Assembly (NCBI GenBank): GCA_017964005.1
Contig: JAGCSR010000049.1
Location: 157,368-221,367, forward strand
Direction of reading: 5' to 3'
DNA from: Clostridiales bacterium
GTDB taxonomy: Bacteria; Bacillota; Clostridia; Saccharofermentanales; Saccharofermentanaceae
Length of the DNA stretch: 64,000 bases
The notes beneath the pieces are model-generated. The model saw only the letters and a list, made by a program, of their open reading frames with translations, was not told the DNA's origin and did not search any database. The translations under genes were made by a program, and so were the position numbers. Shown here in pieces: positions 7,636-16,290 of this stretch (position 1 is the stretch's first letter; every line of letters starts with the position of its first letter).

Positions 7636-8154
7636 ATGCACAGGTTCCTTGTCTGTTCGGATATTCACAGAAACTGTGAAGGTTTTGTCAAAGCCCTTAA
7701 TATGGCTGCTCAAGAAGGCGTCATAGAGAAGATCTTTATCGCCGGGGACTTGGAACTCCCGCCGGATTCTGTTGCCGATGCGATCTATAACTGTGAAGGA
7801 TTTGACAAGACCCCTGATTTCTACATGGTCAAAGGCAATTGTGACGAATATAACTGCGGCCAGGCGGGGGATATCGTTATTGACAATATCCCCGGCGGTC
7901 ACAAGATCCTGCTGACTCACGGACACAGATATCAGGTAAAGTCGGATCATTCGATCCTTGCTGCCATAGCCAAAGCCAAAGGCTGCGATATTGCTATATT
8001 CGGGCATACCCACATGTTTTGTAAGGAATACCAGTTCGGAGTGCACCTTCTGAACCCGGGGGCAATAAACTTCGGATACATGTGTCCCAACGGATTTGCG
8101 ATCCTGACAACTGACGGGAACGGCGCTTTGGACTTCGTTCATATCGATATTTGA
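7636..8154 (+). CDS. YfcE/MJ0936-family metallophosphodiesterase
   Basis: The 172-residue protein is a calcineurin-fold phosphodiesterase with all family metal motifs: SDIHRN (DxH), AGDLE (GD), KGNCDEYN (GNxD), THGH and GHTH. Such proteins hydrolyse small phosphodiesters in vitro; the physiological substrate is usually unknown. It follows holA with a 1-nt gap and probably shares its transcript. The family is certain; the substrate is not. Confidence 0.9.
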   Translation: MHRFLVCSDIHRNCEGFVKALNMAAQEGVIEKIFIAGDLELPPDSVADAIYNCEGFDKTPDFYMVKGNCDEYNCGQAGDIVIDNIPGGHKILLTHGHRYQVKSDHSILAAIAKAKGCDIAIFGHTHMFCKEYQFGVHLLNPGAINFGYMCPNGFAILTTDGNGALDFVHIDI

Positions 8155-8248
8155 CCTATCCCTTATATTAGATTAAAATTATCAAGTTATGGTATCGGAT
8201 AGTGTTTTTACGCTCTGATATCTCGAAAACATTACTTCGGAGGATATG

Positions 8249-9448
8249 ATGGCTGACAAGATCAAGATGACGACGCCCCTGGTAGAGATGGACGGCGATG
8301 AGATGACAAGGATCATCTGGAAGCAGATAAAGGATATCTGCATCGAACCTTTCGTTGAACTTAAGACCGAATATTATGACCTGTCCCTGCCTAACCGCGA
8401 GAAGACGGGAGATCAGGTTACTCTGGATGCGGCGTTAAGGACAAAGGAACTGGGAGTTGCAGTCAAGTGTGCAACGATTACCCCCAATGCCCAGAGAATG
8501 GAAGAATATAATCTTACCAAGATGTGGAAATCCCCCAACGGGACGATCCGTGCAACTTTGGACGGTACGGTCTTCAGGGCTCCTATCCTGGTCGACGGCA
8601 TCAAGCCTTTCGTATCCTGCTGGAAAAAGCCCATTACCATTGCCCGTCACGCTTACGGCGATGTTTACCGTGATACGGAATTTGCAGTGCAGGGACCCTG
8701 CAGGGCAGAGCTTACGCTGAAGTTCCCCGACGGCCGCGAGGACAGTTCGACTATTTTCGAATTCGATGGCAACGGTATAGTTCAGGGGCTTTATAACACG
8801 GATAAGTCGATCACGGCTTTCGCGAAGTCCTGCTTCAATTATGCCCTCGACACCAAGCAGTCACTGTGGTTTGCGACCAAGGATACCATCTCCAAGACCT
8901 ATGATCACAGGTTCAAGGATATCTTCGCCGAAGTGTATGAGAAGGAATACAAGGATAAGTTTGAAGCAGCCGGCATTGAATATTTCTATACTCTCATTGA
9001 TGATGCGGTTGCCCGTGTAATGAGATCTGAAGGCGGGTTTGTCTGGGCTCTCAAGAACTATGACGGAGATGTCATGAGCGATATGCTTGCTTCTGCCTGC
9101 GGTTCCCTGGCTATGATGACATCTGTTCTCGTATCACCTGACGGTAAGTACGAGTATGAGGCTGCCCACGGTACGGTTACCCGTCACTACTATAGATACC
9201 TCAAGGGCGAGAAAACCTCGACGAACCCTGTAGCGACGCTTTTCGCGTGGTCAGGTGCTTTGAGGAAAAGGGCACAGATGGATGGACTGTCCGATCTGGA
9301 AGATTTCGCAGACCGCCTCGAGAAAGCCACACTTGATACCATAGGACAGGGTATAATCACAGGTGACCTGAACAGCCTTCTTGACCGCGAGGACAAGAAA
9401 GTCGTAAATACGGAAGAGTTCCTTACCGCTATAAGCGAGAGGATCTGA
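8249..9448 (+). CDS. icd: Isocitrate dehydrogenase, NADP type, homodimeric
   Basis: This enzyme oxidises isocitrate to 2-oxoglutarate and CO2, supplying glutamate carbon and NADPH. The 399-residue sequence is the eukaryotic-like class: [15 protein letters not shown] at the N-terminus, [11 protein letters not shown], the substrate-loop KSPNGTIR, the catalytic YTLIDDAVA region and [10 protein letters not shown] in the nucleotide site. Two ATG codons lie in tandem; with GGAGG at 8239-8243 the second (8249) has the better 5-nt spacing. The upstream gap (8155-8245) is AT-rich with no clear promoter match. A SEC-C protein follows after 19 nt. Confidence 0.93.
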   Translation: MADKIKMTTPLVEMDGDEMTRIIWKQIKDICIEPFVELKTEYYDLSLPNREKTGDQVTLDAALRTKELGVAVKCATITPNAQRMEEYNLTKMWKSPNGTIRATLDGTVFRAPILVDGIKPFVSCWKKPITIARHAYGDVYRDTEFAVQGPCRAELTLKFPDGREDSSTIFEFDGNGIVQGLYNTDKSITAFAKSCFNYALDTKQSLWFATKDTISKTYDHRFKDIFAEVYEKEYKDKFEAAGIEYFYTLIDDAVARVMRSEGGFVWALKNYDGDVMSDMLASACGSLAMMTSVLVSPDGKYEYEAAHGTVTRHYYRYLKGEKTSTNPVATLFAWSGALRKRAQMDGLSDLEDFADRLEKATLDTIGQGIITGDLNSLLDREDKKVVNTEEFLTAISERI

Positions 9449-9467
9449 AGATAAAGGAGAAATTGAC

Positions 9468-9992
9468 ATGAGTTATTACAAGACATGGATCGACAGATCG
9501 GAGACCATTACCAATAAGCAGATCTACGCTGATTACATCAAGAAGTACTATACGATGGAAGAGCGTGCTTATAAGACTATCCTCGGCGCGTATCCGGATA
9601 ATTCCGAATATGTTGAGGGTATTGCCAAGCCCCTTGCATATAAGCTGGGTTTTGACGCGGATACCATGGATATCTTCGTAGGATTCTTAGACGGCATCAA
9701 GACGAGCCTTAAGAACCAGGATGACCTTGATGTTGAGAATGTGGATGACGATGCTCAGATCAAACTTGATATTGACTACGAGAAGCTCTTCTACAATATG
9801 CTGGATGCAAAGGCCGAATGGCTTTACAAGATGCCTGAGTGGAAGAGCATCCTTGAAGAAGATAAGATGAGACAGATCACACGTGATTACCGCGAGGCTA
9901 ACATGGCTCATTCCGACCATATCGGCCGTAACGACCCTTGTCCCTGCGGTTCAGGCAAGAAATACAAGAACTGCTGCGGCAAGAAGAACTGA
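9468..9992 (+). CDS. SEC-C zinc-motif protein
   Basis: The 174-residue soluble protein is acidic in the middle and ends in a SEC-C motif, [19 protein letters not shown]. This CxCx8CC zinc-binding tail is nearly identical to the end of SecA in this window. In SecA the motif contacts SecB or ribosomes. The first 140 residues match no family I can name. It follows icd closely with AAGGAG at its start. A role in ribosome or protein quality control is a guess from the tail only. Confidence 0.75.
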   Translation: MSYYKTWIDRSETITNKQIYADYIKKYYTMEERAYKTILGAYPDNSEYVEGIAKPLAYKLGFDADTMDIFVGFLDGIKTSLKNQDDLDVENVDDDAQIKLDIDYEKLFYNMLDAKAEWLYKMPEWKSILEEDKMRQITRDYREANMAHSDHIGRNDPCPCGSGKKYKNCCGKKN

Positions 9993-10021
9993 TCCTTACG
10001 GCCTTTATGAGGTGATCCGTT

Positions 10022-10921
10022 GTGCGCAAACTCCTGACATCCAAGTGGTTCATCATATTGGTAACGGTCCTTATCCTGATCGTTATCATAGGTGTCGGTT
10101 TTATTCCGGGGAGCCCGGTAAGGAACCTGGTTAAGCCCGTGTCCGGATTGGCAAGTCCTGTACAGGGATTTGTCAAGAACATAGGTGACATGATCGGGGA
10201 TGCCAGGTCAGCGCTTTTCGACGGTATCGCCATAAGGGAAGAGAACGAATCCCTCAAAGAACAGATTGCCCAGCTTCAGTATTCTCTTACGCAGAGTGAG
10301 GAAGCCGCTATCAGATACGAAGAACTCAAGGATGCCCTGCACATCAAGGATACCTTCAGTAAATACGATGTTTACGGCGTGGCGATCCTGTCCCGAGATG
10401 CTGATGAGTGGTTCTCCGTTATCCGTGTTGATGCCGGATCCCGTGACGGGGTGGACTTAGGATCAGGTCAGGCATATGCCGTTGTCGATGTCGAGATGAA
10501 CCTCGTAGGAAGGGTCATTGAGACGGATGCCACTAATTCCAAGATACTGACTCTCATGCACGAGAGTTTCCGTGTGTCCTGCAAGGTCAATGAGGTTAAC
10601 GGCGCATATGTAACCATGTCGGGTGACGCGACTCTCAAGAAAAACGGATTGTGTCTACTAACCGATATCAACCCCGATGTTGTTTTGGAGGAAGGCGATG
10701 TTATCGTAACTTCAGGCGAGGGAGGTCTGTTCCCGGAGGGTATTCCCGTAGGTACGGTAGAAGCCGTTGACTATTCCGACCCTCTGAATGTTACTGCTAC
10801 GTTGAGACCTTATACTGATGTATCTCAGCTTAAGGATGTATTTATCATGATTCCTGTTCAGGATGAAGAAGGAGAGACTGACGGGGCGCCCGACACAACG
10901 GAAAGTGAGGCTTTGAGATGA
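10022..10921 (+). CDS. mreC: Rod-shape-determining protein MreC
   Basis: MreC is the periplasmic-side scaffold of the elongation complex that activates PBP2/RodA. The protein has 299 residues: one N-terminal membrane helix (about 8-28), a coiled coil (about 70-100, REENESLKEQIAQLQ) and the two beta domains seen as GVDLGSGQAYAVV, LVGRVIET and EGDVIVTSGEGGLFPEGIPVG, which are hallmark stretches. The GTG start at 10022 has AGGTGAT upstream. The stop overlaps the mreD start by 4 nt. mreB is not in the window. Confidence 0.92.
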   Translation: MRKLLTSKWFIILVTVLILIVIIGVGFIPGSPVRNLVKPVSGLASPVQGFVKNIGDMIGDARSALFDGIAIREENESLKEQIAQLQYSLTQSEEAAIRYEELKDALHIKDTFSKYDVYGVAILSRDADEWFSVIRVDAGSRDGVDLGSGQAYAVVDVEMNLVGRVIETDATNSKILTLMHESFRVSCKVNEVNGAYVTMSGDATLKKNGLCLLTDINPDVVLEEGDVIVTSGEGGLFPEGIPVGTVEAVDYSDPLNVTATLRPYTDVSQLKDVFIMIPVQDEEGETDGAPDTTESEALR

Positions 10922-11535
10922 GAAGATTTCCTTTCCGTCAGGTTATTGCTTACACGGTCTATATCATCCTGGTGTTCTGTATCCAGGTATCTTATTCTTC
11001 CGAGATGAGCTTTATGGGACAGATCCCTGATCTCATGTTCGTATTTACCGTGTTGACGGCTTATTACTTCGGATTCCGTGACGGAGTCATAGTCGGCCTG
11101 ATACTCGGTCTGTTAAGGGACTGTTTCTGCGCGCCGTGTGTTACCGGACTGGACGGATCCCTCGTGGTGACCTGCGGTATCGGGATGCTGGTAATGTTTC
11201 TTGCCGCATCTGTCGCAAGTGCGTTCTTTACGGGAAGGATGAAGCGTAATGTGCCGTTCTCTTTCGTTACCGTAGCCGTCGTGACCATGCTCTATAAACT
11301 GTCGGGTTATGTTTTGACGGTGTTTTGGTATATGACCGTTTCCCGCGCAGGAAATGCCGAGAGTTTCACAGATCATATCGTTCGTTCGCTCCTGCCTCAG
11401 ACAGGACTCAATCTGTTGGCGGCTGTTCCATTGGTATTTCTTCTGAAATTCCTGGGCCCTTACAAACGTGGTCCTGCTAAGAACAGGGAAGATGACAAGA
11501 TCATATCCGGAGAAGGAAATTGGGTGACATATTGA
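10918..11535 (+). CDS. mreD: Rod-shape-determining protein MreD
   Basis: The 205-residue polytopic membrane protein has about five hydrophobic segments and the MreD pattern IPDLMFVFTVLTAYYFG and GLILGLLRDCF. It partners MreC in cell elongation. An ATGA overlap joins it to mreC, and its end overlaps the start of the PBP2 gene, so the three are translationally coupled. Confidence 0.87.
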   Translation: MRRFPFRQVIAYTVYIILVFCIQVSYSSEMSFMGQIPDLMFVFTVLTAYYFGFRDGVIVGLILGLLRDCFCAPCVTGLDGSLVVTCGIGMLVMFLAASVASAFFTGRMKRNVPFSFVTVAVVTMLYKLSGYVLTVFWYMTVSRAGNAESFTDHIVRSLLPQTGLNLLAAVPLVFLLKFLGPYKRGPAKNREDDKIISGEGNWVTY

Positions 11536-13961
11536 ACAATCTGAATAATGTGACCCAAGAGCAGGGTGACAACGAGAGCAGGAAGGATCAGGGGCTCCTG
11601 TCTGCTGTTTGGTCACGCCTGACCAACAGATATTTTGTATTGTCTTTTATCTACTGTGTGTTCGGGATCATAATCCTGGTTATGACCACCAAGCTCCAAT
11701 TCTCGGGATATCAGAAAACGATATCCGAAGGCTCGAAAGGTGTATCCCGCCAATATAACACCCAGGCTCCCAGAGGAGATATCTATGACGCTTCCGGTGT
11801 GCTTTTGGCGTCTACATCTTCCTACAATACTGTTATGATCGCCAATTCGTATATGGAAGATCATGACCTGAATGCCATGTGCCTCGAACTGTCCTATCTT
11901 TTCGATGAATATTATTGCTCACAGCTCTCGTCGCTGGATGATTATTTCGTTTTCGATAAGGAGACGGGTAAATTTACTTTTGTGAAGGAAGAAGAAGATA
12001 TAAGGCTGTGGCAGTCGGATACGAACCTTTTTGCCCTTGACGATTATTCGCCCGGGATAATCGTTACATTCACTGATAATTATGTAAAACTGGATCCGAA
12101 TCTGTTCTTCCTTTATCTGCGCAACAGGTTCTCGATCGATAATTCATACACCGAAGAGGAAGCCTACAGGATAGTTAAGCTCAGGTATCAGATATTCCAG
12201 GATAACTGGTCTTTTCAGAAGGGTACGCCTGTTCCGATAGCAGACAATGTTCCGGATGAGCTCATAAAGATCTTCGATGAACAGAATTATCACTACAAGG
12301 GAATAGTTCCCTGCAAAAAGTATGCCAGGACATATTCCCCGTGGGCCTTGTATTGCTGTCACGTTCTCGGTTATGTCGGAAAGATATCGGAAGAGTCCTA
12401 CGCGACTTTGTCAACCTTCGGTTATACCAGTGAAGACATGGTCGGCAAGGGCGGAGTGGAACGCCAGATGGAAAGGTACCTTCACGGAGCGGGAGGTATT
12501 GCTTCCTACAATGTCTGGACCGATAAGGGAGAAGAGGGTATGTTCGTATCTTCGGACTACGGTATCAAAGCAGTCCCCGGCGCCAAAGTCACACTTACAA
12601 TTGACTCAAAGTATCAGAGGATCGGAACAGAGGCCTTGAAGGATTTTATCATCGAGGCACAGGAAGCCGAGGAAGCCAAGCCTGAAGACAAGAGGAAGAA
12701 GACGGCTTCTTCAGGAGCCTTCGTTATGATGGATGTCAATACCGGTGCTGTGCTTGGCATGGGATCTTACCCGAATTATGACCCCAACGACTTCCTGCTG
12801 GCAACTTACGGAGATAAGCAGGCTGCAGAGCAGGTCAAGTACTATCTGGGGGTCGGCGACTATAAGGATCTGAAGGACTATCCGGTGCTGAACCGTGCCG
12901 TAATGTCCCAGTATGCACCGGGATCCACATTCAAACCCATAACTGCGTTGTCGGGACTTGAGAACGGGAAGATAACCCCGCATTCGAATACCTACACTTG
13001 TGTCAGTCCTATCAAGATAGGCGGCTGGCCCTTTAAGTGCCTTGAGATGCCTGATACCGGCCACGGCGCCCTCGAACTCAATTCTGCTATGGCAACATCG
13101 TGTAATATCTACTTCATGCTCTTAGGCGTTGATACGGGAATCGATAATATCTCCGCCATGGCATATAAGTTCGGTCTCGGCGTCAAGAGCGGGATAGATC
13201 TTCCCGGTGAGATATCGGGAGTCATGTCTTCCCGTGAGACCAAGAGGATCCTGCATAAATCCGAATATGACAAGACCTGGTTCCCGGCCGATACAGCTCA
13301 GGCATCGATCGGTCAGTTCGATGACTGTTTTACGATCCTGCAGCTGTGCAGATATACTGCAGGTATCGCGACAAATAAGCTCGTTACGCCCTATGTTGTG
13401 GACAGCGTTGTAGCATCTGACGGCCAGATCCTGTACAAGGGCCAAAAAGACCCCGTAGATCTGGGGATCGATGAAGATAATCTTGAAGCCGTAAGAAATG
13501 CCATGAGATGCGTTGTTACCGGTACATACCGTTGGCCCAGTACAGCCCAAAAACAGTTCAAAGATTTCCCTGATAAAAAAATACAGATCGTCTGCAAGAC
13601 GGGTACGGCGGAAACCGGTTATGAAGAGATCCGTAAAGAGTATTCCAACGGACTTTTCATCTGTTATGCTCCGAAGGATGATCCGAAGGTAGCGGTTGCT
13701 ATTGTTGTTGAGAACGGTGAGTGGGGAGCCTCAACGATCATTATCGCCAAGAAACTCCTGGCTGCCTATTTCAGTGAAGATTATGATACGTCCACTCCGG
13801 TTATCGAGAATAATCCCGTTGCGGCTGACTTCATCAACAGTAATGTTGCAGGTATGTCCAGGCCGGACGATACCGGAACCGGCACGGATACCGGAGCTGT
13901 AACCCCTGACGGCGGTAATACGGGGAACACGGATGGTAACGATACCCCTGCAGAGGAATGA
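11520..13961 (+). CDS. mrdA: Penicillin-binding protein 2, class B transpeptidase
   Basis: This class B PBP cross-links peptidoglycan during elongation together with MreCD. The protein of about 813 residues has a short cytoplasmic tail, one membrane helix (about 41-60), the pedestal domain (APRGDIYDASG) and the transpeptidase domain. The catalytic motifs are at S469-K472 (STFK), S527-C528-N529 (SxN) and K693-T694-G695 (KTGT). The tail is rich in Asp, Gly and Thr. The TTG at 11520 is the most upstream reasonable start, with AGGA just before it; a start at the TTG 11532 is possible. Its place after mreCD supports an MrdA rather than an FtsI role. Confidence 0.9.
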   Translation: MGDILNNLNNVTQEQGDNESRKDQGLLSAVWSRLTNRYFVLSFIYCVFGIIILVMTTKLQFSGYQKTISEGSKGVSRQYNTQAPRGDIYDASGVLLASTSSYNTVMIANSYMEDHDLNAMCLELSYLFDEYYCSQLSSLDDYFVFDKETGKFTFVKEEEDIRLWQSDTNLFALDDYSPGIIVTFTDNYVKLDPNLFFLYLRNRFSIDNSYTEEEAYRIVKLRYQIFQDNWSFQKGTPVPIADNVPDELIKIFDEQNYHYKGIVPCKKYARTYSPWALYCCHVLGYVGKISEESYATLSTFGYTSEDMVGKGGVERQMERYLHGAGGIASYNVWTDKGEEGMFVSSDYGIKAVPGAKVTLTIDSKYQRIGTEALKDFIIEAQEAEEAKPEDKRKKTASSGAFVMMDVNTGAVLGMGSYPNYDPNDFLLATYGDKQAAEQVKYYLGVGDYKDLKDYPVLNRAVMSQYAPGSTFKPITALSGLENGKITPHSNTYTCVSPIKIGGWPFKCLEMPDTGHGALELNSAMATSCNIYFMLLGVDTGIDNISAMAYKFGLGVKSGIDLPGEISGVMSSRETKRILHKSEYDKTWFPADTAQASIGQFDDCFTILQLCRYTAGIATNKLVTPYVVDSVVASDGQILYKGQKDPVDLGIDEDNLEAVRNAMRCVVTGTYRWPSTAQKQFKDFPDKKIQIVCKTGTAETGYEEIRKEYSNGLFICYAPKDDPKVAVAIVVENGEWGASTIIIAKKLLAAYFSEDYDTSTPVIENNPVAADFINSNVAGMSRPDDTGTGTDTGAVTPDGGNTGNTDGNDTPAEE

Positions 13962-14003
13962 TTTTTGCAAATTATACAAAAAAATATGTAAAAAACACGC
14001 CGT

Positions 14004-14017
14004 TTATTGTACAATAA
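14004..14017. promoter_or_regulatory. Perfect 14-bp palindrome upstream of the MGS-like gene
   Basis: TTATTGTACAATAA is its own reverse complement and lies 46 nt upstream of the next start codon in a 100-bp AT-rich gap. It may be an operator overlapping a -10 element (TACAAT), but AT-rich palindromes arise by chance. Confidence 0.25.
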
Positions 14018-14062
14018 GTTTGGATTTGTATTTTCAGAGGCGAAAACTGCAGGAGATATCTG

Positions 14063-14494
14063 ATGAAGATCGTATTAATGGCTGACAATCGTAAGATGGA
14101 ATTGCTCGTCAATTTCTGTATCGCATACAGGTGCCAGCTTGAGAAACATCAACTTATTTCCATCTATAACACGGCTAAGCTGCTCAATACGGCGGCAGGT
14201 CTTGATGTGTCCGGTCTGTCCGTTGATTATTCGACGGGATTTAAGCAGCTGGCATCGAGAGCCGAATTCAACGAGCTCGACTGTGTGATCTATCTTCATG
14301 ACGGGAATTCCGAGCAGGATGCCGGACAGCAGGATCTTCTGAATGCCTGTGATATCCAGAATATCCCTTATGCCACCAATATTGCCAGTGCCGAGATACT
14401 GATCGTCGGCATCGATCAGGGATATCTTGATTACCGTACATGGACGGACGAGCCTGATCCCGGGCCTTCCGAAGATGCCGGAGACGAAGGCTGA
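14063..14494 (+). CDS. Methylglyoxal-synthase-like domain protein, probably not a normal MgsA
   Basis: The 143-residue protein follows methylglyoxal synthase along its length: IVLMADNRKMELL, LEKHQLISIYNTAKLL, and near the end NIPYATNIASAEILI. Several active-site elements of that family are changed. The AHD motif reads ADN, the phosphate-binding GTTG reads YNTA, and the GGDQQ segment with the catalytic Asp reads STGFKQ. The later Asp in LHD (residue 80) remains. It may be an altered enzyme, a sensor or a remnant under a new role. AGGAGA precedes the start. A glyoxalase-II-like MBL hydrolase follows after 7 nt, which would fit methylglyoxal handling, but this is only contextual. Confidence 0.65.
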   Translation: MKIVLMADNRKMELLVNFCIAYRCQLEKHQLISIYNTAKLLNTAAGLDVSGLSVDYSTGFKQLASRAEFNELDCVIYLHDGNSEQDAGQQDLLNACDIQNIPYATNIASAEILIVGIDQGYLDYRTWTDEPDPGPSEDAGDEG

Positions 14495-14501
14495 TATTGT
14501 A

Positions 14502-15161
14502 ATGAAGATCTATATGATCCCTTTGGGACCCGTTCAATCCAATATGTATCTTGCAGAAGCGCAGGATGCATTTTTTATCGTGGATCCTTCCTGTCCGTCC
14601 GATGCCGTAACCGGGGAAGTGAGGGAACGCTTCCTGGCGCAAGGCCCTTCCGCCGTCTTTATTACCCATGCCCATTTTGATCATATGTATTTTATGGAAC
14701 AATGGAAGGAAGAATATCCTGATACCCCGTTATATATGTCGGCCAAAGATGCCAAACTTCTTAAAGATCCCGATCATAACTGTTCTTCTCTTACTTTCAG
14801 AGGAAGGTCTTTTGAGGATGTAACAAGCGACATCATGGCAGTTGACGGTAAGTTTATCGCAGGGGACAGCCGAAGTGGAGTGAAGACCACGATTTATTCG
14901 ACTCCTGGCCATACATCCGGTTCCTGTTCGATCCTGCTGGAAGAATATTCCGGGGATAAAGTGACCGACAGGGCCCTTTTTACCGGCGATGCCCTGTTTT
15001 GCGGCAGCGTAGGCAGGTGTGACTTCGAGACAGGATCCGAATCAGAGATGCGACAGAGTGTTGCGTTTTTCGCTTCCTTACCGAAAGACCTGAGAGTGTA
15101 TCCCGGGCACGGACCTTCCACCGACATCGGATCGGAGATAAGGCATAATCCGTTCTTTTAA
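14502..15161 (+). CDS. Metallo-beta-lactamase-fold hydrolase, glyoxalase II-like
   Basis: The 219-residue MBL-fold protein has the complete metal site: THAHFDHMY (HxHxDH), STPGHTSGSCS, FTGDALFCGSVGR and YPGHGPST. The pattern matches the YcbL/glyoxalase II-like group that hydrolyses thioesters such as lactoylglutathione; the real substrate is unknown. An in-frame ATG further upstream (14427) lies inside the previous gene, so ATG 14502 is taken. It is likely cotranscribed with the MGS-like gene. Confidence 0.85.
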   Translation: MKIYMIPLGPVQSNMYLAEAQDAFFIVDPSCPSDAVTGEVRERFLAQGPSAVFITHAHFDHMYFMEQWKEEYPDTPLYMSAKDAKLLKDPDHNCSSLTFRGRSFEDVTSDIMAVDGKFIAGDSRSGVKTTIYSTPGHTSGSCSILLEEYSGDKVTDRALFTGDALFCGSVGRCDFETGSESEMRQSVAFFASLPKDLRVYPGHGPSTDIGSEIRHNPFF

Positions 15162-15193
15162 TATTTTCTCTGTTATGGTATATTAACTTTTAC

Positions 15194-15212
15194 GCTTTTA
15201 ATCATTAAAAGC
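15194..15212 (+). other. Hairpin in the pheST leader
   Basis: GCTTTTAA and TTAAAAGC form a perfect 8-bp stem with a 3-nt loop, 26 nt upstream of pheS. No T-box or GC-rich terminator is visible in the 77-nt gap. It could be the end signal of the previous operon or a leader structure. Confidence 0.35.
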
Positions 15213-15238
15213 GATAGTCCTGTCGGAGGTTATATACC

Positions 15239-16270
15239 ATGAGTGACATGAAAGAATCGCTGCTTGCGCTGCGCGATGAATTCGATAAGCACATTGAAGA
15301 GATACAGGATTCGGATCTTGCGGAGAAGATGCGTGTAGCATATCTCGGTAAGAAGGGATCCCTTACCCAGGTCTTAAGGGGCATGGGCGGTCTTTCTCCC
15401 GAAGAAAGACCTGAGATCGGCAAGATCGCCAATGAGGTAAGGACTCACATGGAAGAGTCCCTTGAGAAAGTAACTGCCAGGATCAAGGCGTTCGAGAGCA
15501 GTAAGAAACTGGAACGTGAGATCATCGACGTTACTCTTCCTTCACAGTTTAAGGGCGCCGGAGCAAGGCATCCGCTGAATATGGCGATCAATGAGATCTG
15601 CGATATCTTCCTGGGACTCGGTTATTCCATCGGTGAAGGTCCCGAGGTTGAATACGACAAATATAACTTTGAACTCTTGAGGATTCCCGAGGGACACCCT
15701 GCAAGGGATACACAGGACACATTCTACATTAACGACAATATCCTTCTTAGGACCCAGACATCTGGTATGCAGATCAGGATCATGGAGCAGACCAAGCCCC
15801 CGATCAAGGTTATCTGCCCCGGTAAGGTATACAGGTCAGATGCTTTGGATTCCACCCATTCTCCGGTATTCCACCAGATCGAAGGACTTGTTGTGGACAA
15901 GGGCGTTACCATGGGTGACCTGGTCGGTTCTCTGAGGCTTTTCGCCAAAAAGCTCTTCGGAGAGAAGACGGAGATCAGATTGAGACCCCATCACTTCCCG
16001 TTTACCGAGCCGTCCGTTGAGGTCGATCTTACATGCTGGTCCTGCGGAGGATGCGGATGCCGCGTCTGCAAGAATGAGGGCTGGATCGAAGTCCTCGGTG
16101 CAGGAATGGTCCATCCCGAAGTCCTGTCGAACTGCGGTATCGATCCTGAAGTCTACAGCGGCTTCGCTTTCGGTATCGGTGTTGAAAGAACTGCCATGGG
16201 CCGTTACGGAATAGACGACATCAGGCTCCTGTACGAGAATGATGTCAGATTCCTGGAACAATTCAAGTGA
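15239..16270 (+). CDS. pheS: Phenylalanyl-tRNA synthetase alpha subunit
   Basis: PheS holds the catalytic core that joins Phe to tRNA-Phe. The 343-residue protein has the N-terminal coiled coil, the motif 1 region [14 protein letters not shown], motif 2 with [15 protein letters not shown], and motif 3 [25 protein letters not shown] supports the start. pheT follows after 20 nt. The cysteine-rich [11 protein letters not shown] insert is common in PheS of anaerobic Firmicutes. Confidence 0.97.
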   Translation: MSDMKESLLALRDEFDKHIEEIQDSDLAEKMRVAYLGKKGSLTQVLRGMGGLSPEERPEIGKIANEVRTHMEESLEKVTARIKAFESSKKLEREIIDVTLPSQFKGAGARHPLNMAINEICDIFLGLGYSIGEGPEVEYDKYNFELLRIPEGHPARDTQDTFYINDNILLRTQTSGMQIRIMEQTKPPIKVICPGKVYRSDALDSTHSPVFHQIEGLVVDKGVTMGDLVGSLRLFAKKLFGEKTEIRLRPHHFPFTEPSVEVDLTCWSCGGCGCRVCKNEGWIEVLGAGMVHPEVLSNCGIDPEVYSGFAFGIGVERTAMGRYGIDDIRLLYENDVRFLEQFK

Positions 16271-16290
16271 TAAGGGAGGATCGATAGTAT

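Noticed and set aside
15162..15238. T-box riboswitch for pheST
   Set aside because: The gap is only 77 nt and lacks the T-box sequence and a terminator.
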